Assembly: GCA_038748065.1 (NCBI GenBank)
Contig: JBCDJG010000019.1
Coordinates: forward strand, 19,808 to 83,807
Length of the DNA stretch: 64,000 nt
Direction of reading: 5' to 3'
From: JBCDJG01 sp038748065
Lineage (GTDB): Bacteria > Pseudomonadota > Gammaproteobacteria > Pseudomonadales > Halieaceae
Below the pieces are notes generated by a model. The model was not told the origin of the DNA, ran no database searches, and was given only the letters and a program-made list of their open reading frames with translations. The translations under genes and the position numbers were made by a program. How positions within the stretch are numbered: position 1 is the stretch's first letter; each line of letters begins with the position of its first letter. Shown here one piece after another: positions 60,630-64,000 of this stretch.

Positions 60630-62219
60630 TTACATAGCGTCGGCGAGTGGCACACCAGTCGCCTCGAGTGCCTTGCGCATAGGAGCCAACTGCTCGGCAT
60701 AGCGTTGCCAGCGGCCTATTGACCGCGTATGGGCTGGCTCGCGCACCTGCACCGCACTTGCCGTCGTCACGGCACTGTCCTGTTCGTGAAAGGCCAGGCA
60801 GGCATCTTCCCAGGGCAGCTCCAGGTAATTGATCAGCGCCCTGGCGTTGGGCTCGAGGTCGCGAGCCGTTGCCTCGTAATGTATGTCGAAGAAACGCTCT
60901 GGGTAGTCTTCGCGCCAGCGTGCCATCAGTGCCCGATAGCGCGCGTGATGTCGGGCCATCTCGCCCTGCTCGTAGGAGTGGAGGTAGGCATCGGCAAACA
61001 GCTGTTTGAAACTGGAGAAGCAGGCGTCCATCGGGTCGCGCACGAGGTGAATAATTTTTGCGTTTGGCAGCGCCTTTAGAATGAAGGGAATCATCAGGTA
61101 ATTCTGCGGCAGCTTGTCGACGAAGCGTGGCGTCTGCCCGCGCATGCGAGCCGTGGTTTGCAGGTAGAGTGCGCCAACTTTTGCTGGGTCGAGCTTCCGT
61201 GCATTTTCGAACAGCTCGCGCGTGAAGCGCTTCGGGTTTCGATAGTCCGACAGTCGCCGCAGGGCCAGGCCGAACTGCTGCAACTCGCCCGCTGAGTGCA
61301 CGTTGGAGTGACTGGTAATCACGCGCTCCACGAGTGTGGTGCCAGTGCGCGGCTGACCCAAGACAAAAATTGGAGCCGGGTCAGGGTCGCCCGCTGGCAG
61401 CGCATTGAACCAGTCGGGCGTTAAGGCTTCCATCAGATAGTCGAACATGGCCTGCTCGGCGGCCTCGTCGTATTCCACCGTCTGCCTGCGCGCGGCAGCG
61501 CCCGCGCTGATCGCCTCAAAGGCCTCGTCCCAGCGCTGCAGGTCTTCCAACTCTTTGCCGATGGCGTAGTGGTAGAAAGCCCCCGCCCTTGGGTTGTCCT
61601 TGCGCCGCCTTAGCAACTCCCTCATCTGCGCTATATGTTCGTCACTGCTAGCCTTTACCGAGCTCGACAAGGCCCAATGTGCCTGGGGATTATCGGGCTG
61701 CGCCACAATCACCTCGCGAAACAGCGTATCGGCGGAGTCGGTGTCACCGTGATAGACGTAGTTGTTGGCGAGATTCAAAAGATAGGGTGGATGCTTGGGC
61801 TGACCGTCGTTGGCCGCCTTAAAGAACACGCCGGCGGCGCCGTGTTCGCCCATCAGTGACAGAGTGATGCCTATCAAGTCCAGCACGGCCGGATCGCGCG
61901 TCTTGATTCGCTGGGTCTCCCGCAGCGCCTGGTCGGCCCGGTTGACCTGGCCCTCGGTCATGTACAGACGCGCCAACTGGGCCCAGGCGGCACAGTGATT
62001 TCGATCCAGTTTGACCACGGACTGAAAAGCCGCGAAAGCGGTTTTGCGATCGCGCGCTTCCAGCGCGGTCAGCCCGACGAGAAAATGCGCGGGCGGCAGG
62101 TCGCCCTGCAATTCCAGCGCCTCGCGACTGGCCTGGCCGGCAGCGGCAAGGTCGCCTCGATTCAGGGCCTCAAAACCTCGCTGCAGCAAGCTCTGGAGTT
62201 TGCCCTTGTCCGCCGTCAT
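60630..62219 (-). CDS. TPR-repeat sulfotransferase family protein
   Basis: A 529-residue two-part protein. Residues 1-205 are tetratricopeptide repeats (AHFLVGLTALEARDRKTAF, AAWAQLARLYMTEGQVNRA). From about 284 comes a sulfotransferase domain with the 5'-phosphosulfate loop LGQPRTGTTLVERVI (287-301) and a 3'-phosphate motif VRDPMDACFSSFKQLF. No signal peptide is seen. It would transfer sulfate from PAPS to an unknown acceptor. It overlaps the upstream LuxR gene (ATGA) and lies before a TonB receptor. Confidence 0.88.
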   Translation of the reverse strand: MTADKGKLQSLLQRGFEALNRGDLAAAGQASREALELQGDLPPAHFLVGLTALEARDRKTAFAAFQSVVKLDRNHCAAWAQLARLYMTEGQVNRADQALRETQRIKTRDPAVLDLIGITLSLMGEHGAAGVFFKAANDGQPKHPPYLLNLANNYVYHGDTDSADTLFREVIVAQPDNPQAHWALSSSVKASSDEHIAQMRELLRRRKDNPRAGAFYHYAIGKELEDLQRWDEAFEAISAGAAARRQTVEYDEAAEQAMFDYLMEALTPDWFNALPAGDPDPAPIFVLGQPRTGTTLVERVITSHSNVHSAGELQQFGLALRRLSDYRNPKRFTRELFENARKLDPAKVGALYLQTTARMRGQTPRFVDKLPQNYLMIPFILKALPNAKIIHLVRDPMDACFSSFKQLFADAYLHSYEQGEMARHHARYRALMARWREDYPERFFDIHYEATARDLEPNARALINYLELPWEDACLAFHEQDSAVTTASAVQVREPAHTRSIGRWQRYAEQLAPMRKALEATGVPLADAM

Positions 62220-63067
62220 GACAGGCGCTGCTCACCCGGCGGCCGCATGTATTCCACCAGCGTATCGCCACCAACGTAGTCCTGGGCACTCATCAGGGAA
62301 TCCAGGAAGAGATAGAACAGCTCCGCCTGGGATCCGACTTCCAGCTTGGCGTAGGCGTGTTTGCGATGCAGCTTCACGGTTTCCATCGAGATGTTGAGCT
62401 TCTCCGCCACGGTTTTGGTGCTGTGACCGTGAAGAACGAGGTTGATGACCTGCGTCTCGCGCTCGGTCAGCAGGCTTGTACCAAAGCCCTCGAGCGCCTG
62501 GCCCATCTGCTGCCTGAGGCTGGTACCGTTGGGTTCCGGCTTGTCCTCCAGTGGTGCCCAGTGCTGCTGGCACAAAACCTCGAGTGGCGGGAACACTTCA
62601 CGCAGCACTTCCATTTCGCGCTTGCCGAAGCGTGCCCGCGGACGATTCTTGCCGAGCGAAATGTTGACGAAGCTGGCCGGCCCCGTGCGGATCAGGTAGC
62701 CGCACTCGTCCTCGTAGGCGCAGTTGCGGTAGTAGTTCTTGTAGTAATCGCTGTCGCGAAAGCCTTCCGGTGCCAGCTCTCGAAGCTGAAAGAGCCCAAA
62801 GCGCCGTTCTTTGACCGCCGCCAGATAAAAAGGATCTACGAGGAATGCCCCCTGCACAAACTGCAGCAGACTTGAGTCCTCTGACTCCGCCGGTACCTCA
62901 TAGTGTTCGATCACCGGCAGGCCTTCCTGGGGGTAATACATGATCGTGGCGTCGTCGATTGGCACCAGGGTCTTTAGCGTAGCGATCAGCCGTTCCGGGA
63001 ATTCTGTGTGCGCGACGCTTTCAATCAGGCTGGCCAGGTGTTGGCTGAAGGAAGCCAGTGTCGACAT
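62216..63067 (-). CDS. LuxR family transcriptional regulator
   Basis: 283 residues from MSTLASFSQ (63067); upstream codons overlap the LysR gene region. The N-terminal 190 residues form a sensor domain without a recognised autoinducer-pocket signature. The C-terminal GerE-type helix-turn-helix is LLTERETQVINLVLHGHSTK, TVAEKLNISMETVKLHRKHA. The stop overlaps the start of the TPR-sulfotransferase, implying joint expression and possibly control of that gene or the next TonB receptor. Confidence 0.88.
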   Translation of the reverse strand: MSTLASFSQHLASLIESVAHTEFPERLIATLKTLVPIDDATIMYYPQEGLPVIEHYEVPAESEDSSLLQFVQGAFLVDPFYLAAVKERRFGLFQLRELAPEGFRDSDYYKNYYRNCAYEDECGYLIRTGPASFVNISLGKNRPRARFGKREMEVLREVFPPLEVLCQQHWAPLEDKPEPNGTSLRQQMGQALEGFGTSLLTERETQVINLVLHGHSTKTVAEKLNISMETVKLHRKHAYAKLEVGSQAELFYLFLDSLMSAQDYVGGDTLVEYMRPPGEQRLS

Positions 63068-63098
63068 GGGTTGGGGCTCAAAAACCAGGGGCGAGTCA

Positions 63099-63980
63099 TC
63101 ATAACTTGATTGCCGCCCAATCCAAAAAAGCCTGGTTGGCGCGCGAGATCGTTCTGCCGCGGCGCTTGGCGAGTGCAACATGGATGTCGCTCGGGGGCGA
63201 CAGTGGAATACCGACCAGGTCCGGCTCCTGCTCTGGCAGTATGCCCAGGGCCACGGTTGAGCCGAGGCCCTTGCGTACCATCCGCAGCAGCAGCGGCAAG
63301 AAGTTACTCTGGAGCCGATAGTCCGGCGTCACATCGACGGCTGCGCAGCGTTCGTCCAGATGGCTGCGAATAAAATAACCGCTTTCGTACACAGCCATCG
63401 GGCTGTCATCGAGCTCGGCAATCGGCAGTGTGTCCCGACCTGCCCAGGGGTGGTTCTCAGGCACACAGATAACGACCGGCTGGCGTACCAGTGGCACCAG
63501 TTCCAGGTCTGGCTGCTGGTTGTCTGCTTGCTGGGTGATCACGCCCAGTTCAACGGCGTCCTCCCGCAGCATTTCTTCGGTGCGCGCCGTGCCCGCCTGG
63601 ATGATAGAGGCGCGAAGGCCCGGATGTTCGGCGAGAAAATCGCCCAGCAGGTCCGGCAGGAAGTAGGTTGCCACCATAGACGGGCAGGCAATGTTCAGCT
63701 CGCCTTGCAGCAGCCCAGCCATGGCCAGGGTGTCCTGTTTCAGGGCCTTCATATCATTGAGTATGCCCAGTGCACGCTGCTGCAGGCGCTTGCCTTCCGC
63801 CGTCGGCCGGACCTGGCGGCCACTGCGGTCTAGCAGCGGCACTTCCATGGCGTCTTCCAGTTTGCGCACTGCGATACTCACAGCGGGCTGTGCCATGTGT
63901 AGACTGCTGGCGGCCTCACTGAAGCTGCCGAGCTCTACCACGCGGCAGAATATTTCCAGCTTTCGGATATCTATATTCAT
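63099..63980 (-). CDS. LysR family transcriptional regulator
   Basis: A 293-residue regulator with helix-turn-helix FSEAASSLHMAQPAVSIAVRKLED and an effector domain beginning GELNIACPSMVATYFLPDLL, of the CynR/CbbR-like kind. It starts 20 bases from the right edge; the visible upstream DNA is very AT-rich (AATATATGGTTTATATATAA), so its promoter is cut off. It lies 31 bases before the LuxR gene on the same strand and may be co-transcribed. Target genes are unknown. Confidence 0.9.
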   Translation of the reverse strand: MNIDIRKLEIFCRVVELGSFSEAASSLHMAQPAVSIAVRKLEDAMEVPLLDRSGRQVRPTAEGKRLQQRALGILNDMKALKQDTLAMAGLLQGELNIACPSMVATYFLPDLLGDFLAEHPGLRASIIQAGTARTEEMLREDAVELGVITQQADNQQPDLELVPLVRQPVVICVPENHPWAGRDTLPIAELDDSPMAVYESGYFIRSHLDERCAAVDVTPDYRLQSNFLPLLLRMVRKGLGSTVALGILPEQEPDLVGIPLSPPSDIHVALAKRRGRTISRANQAFLDWAAIKL

Positions 63981-64000
63981 AATATATGGTTTATATATAA

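Noticed and set aside
1..64000. CRISPR array, tRNA/rRNA genes, transposases, integrases or prophage genes
   Set aside because: No regularly spaced direct repeats, tRNA-like cloverleaf segments or corresponding protein families were noticed on either strand.

Overview
The window is about 64 kb of GC-rich, densely coding DNA from an aerobic, heterotrophic Gram-negative bacterium. It carries four TonB-dependent receptors, an Entner-Doudoroff set (zwf-pgl-edd), a Rieske oxygenase, a P450, a sulfatase, a TPR-sulfotransferase and polyamine catabolism genes. This mixture fits a marine gammaproteobacterium, perhaps of the Halieaceae/OM60 type. The taxonomic call is inference from gene content; no rRNA, tRNA, CRISPR array, transposase or phage gene was seen. 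No gene-free stretch exceeds 300 bases.

Layout. 1-4.6 kb: a plus-strand catabolic operon (amidohydrolase, Rieske oxygenase, SDR, acetoacetate-decarboxylase-like protein), then a repeat element and an MFS transporter. 4.6-8.1 kb: a tightly overlapping operon (ThuA domain, small membrane protein, Tat-signal Gluconate_2-dh3 subunit, GMC oxidoreductase with a four-Cys motif) that looks like an exported sugar/glycoside dehydrogenase module. 8.2-11.2 kb: a class V aminotransferase-like enzyme and an iron-type alcohol dehydrogenase. 11.2-15.2 kb: minus-strand edd, pgl, zwf. 15.3-17.7 kb: a TMEM220-like protein and a BtuB-like receptor. 17.7-31.8 kb: ten minus-strand genes reading ECF sigma, FecR, STN-type TonB receptor, lipoprotein serine hydrolase, beta-propeller, MFS transporter, esterase, acyl-CoA ligase, DUF3604 lipoprotein and MBL-fold hydrolase. 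This looks like one inducible uptake-and-degradation locus.

32.0-32.5 kb: a Cys-rich ArsR repressor with a 30-residue metallothionein-like peptide containing 11 cysteines, a palindromic operator and a shared terminator. This is the most distinctive small system in the window. 32.5-38.2 kb: an alcohol dehydrogenase, a secreted SnoaL-like protein, a Fur-box-preceded siderophore receptor and a sulfatase. 38.2-46.7 kb: a ZntB-type transporter with a small lipoprotein, a citrate synthase homologue divergent from a LysR regulator, GlpD, NnrU, a YiaV/YiaW-type pair, a chalcone-isomerase-like protein and a SnoaL-like protein. 46.8-48.8 kb: an extended MipA/OmpV-like barrel coupled to a SYLF lipoprotein. 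48.8-52.6 kb: polyamine catabolism (class III aminotransferase, PuuA-like ligase, agmatinase). 52.6-58.1 kb: two small membrane proteins, a GFA protein, a serine hydrolase, a TspO-like protein, a P450 and a GNAT enzyme. 58.1-64 kb: a TonB receptor with a strong terminator and a CRP-like site, a TPR-sulfotransferase coupled to a LuxR regulator, and a LysR regulator at the right edge.

How it works together: most of the window concerns taking organic substrates across the outer membrane and oxidising or hydrolysing them into central metabolism. Metal handling (Fur-type siderophore receptor, ArsR/Cys-rich peptide, ZntB) is a secondary theme.
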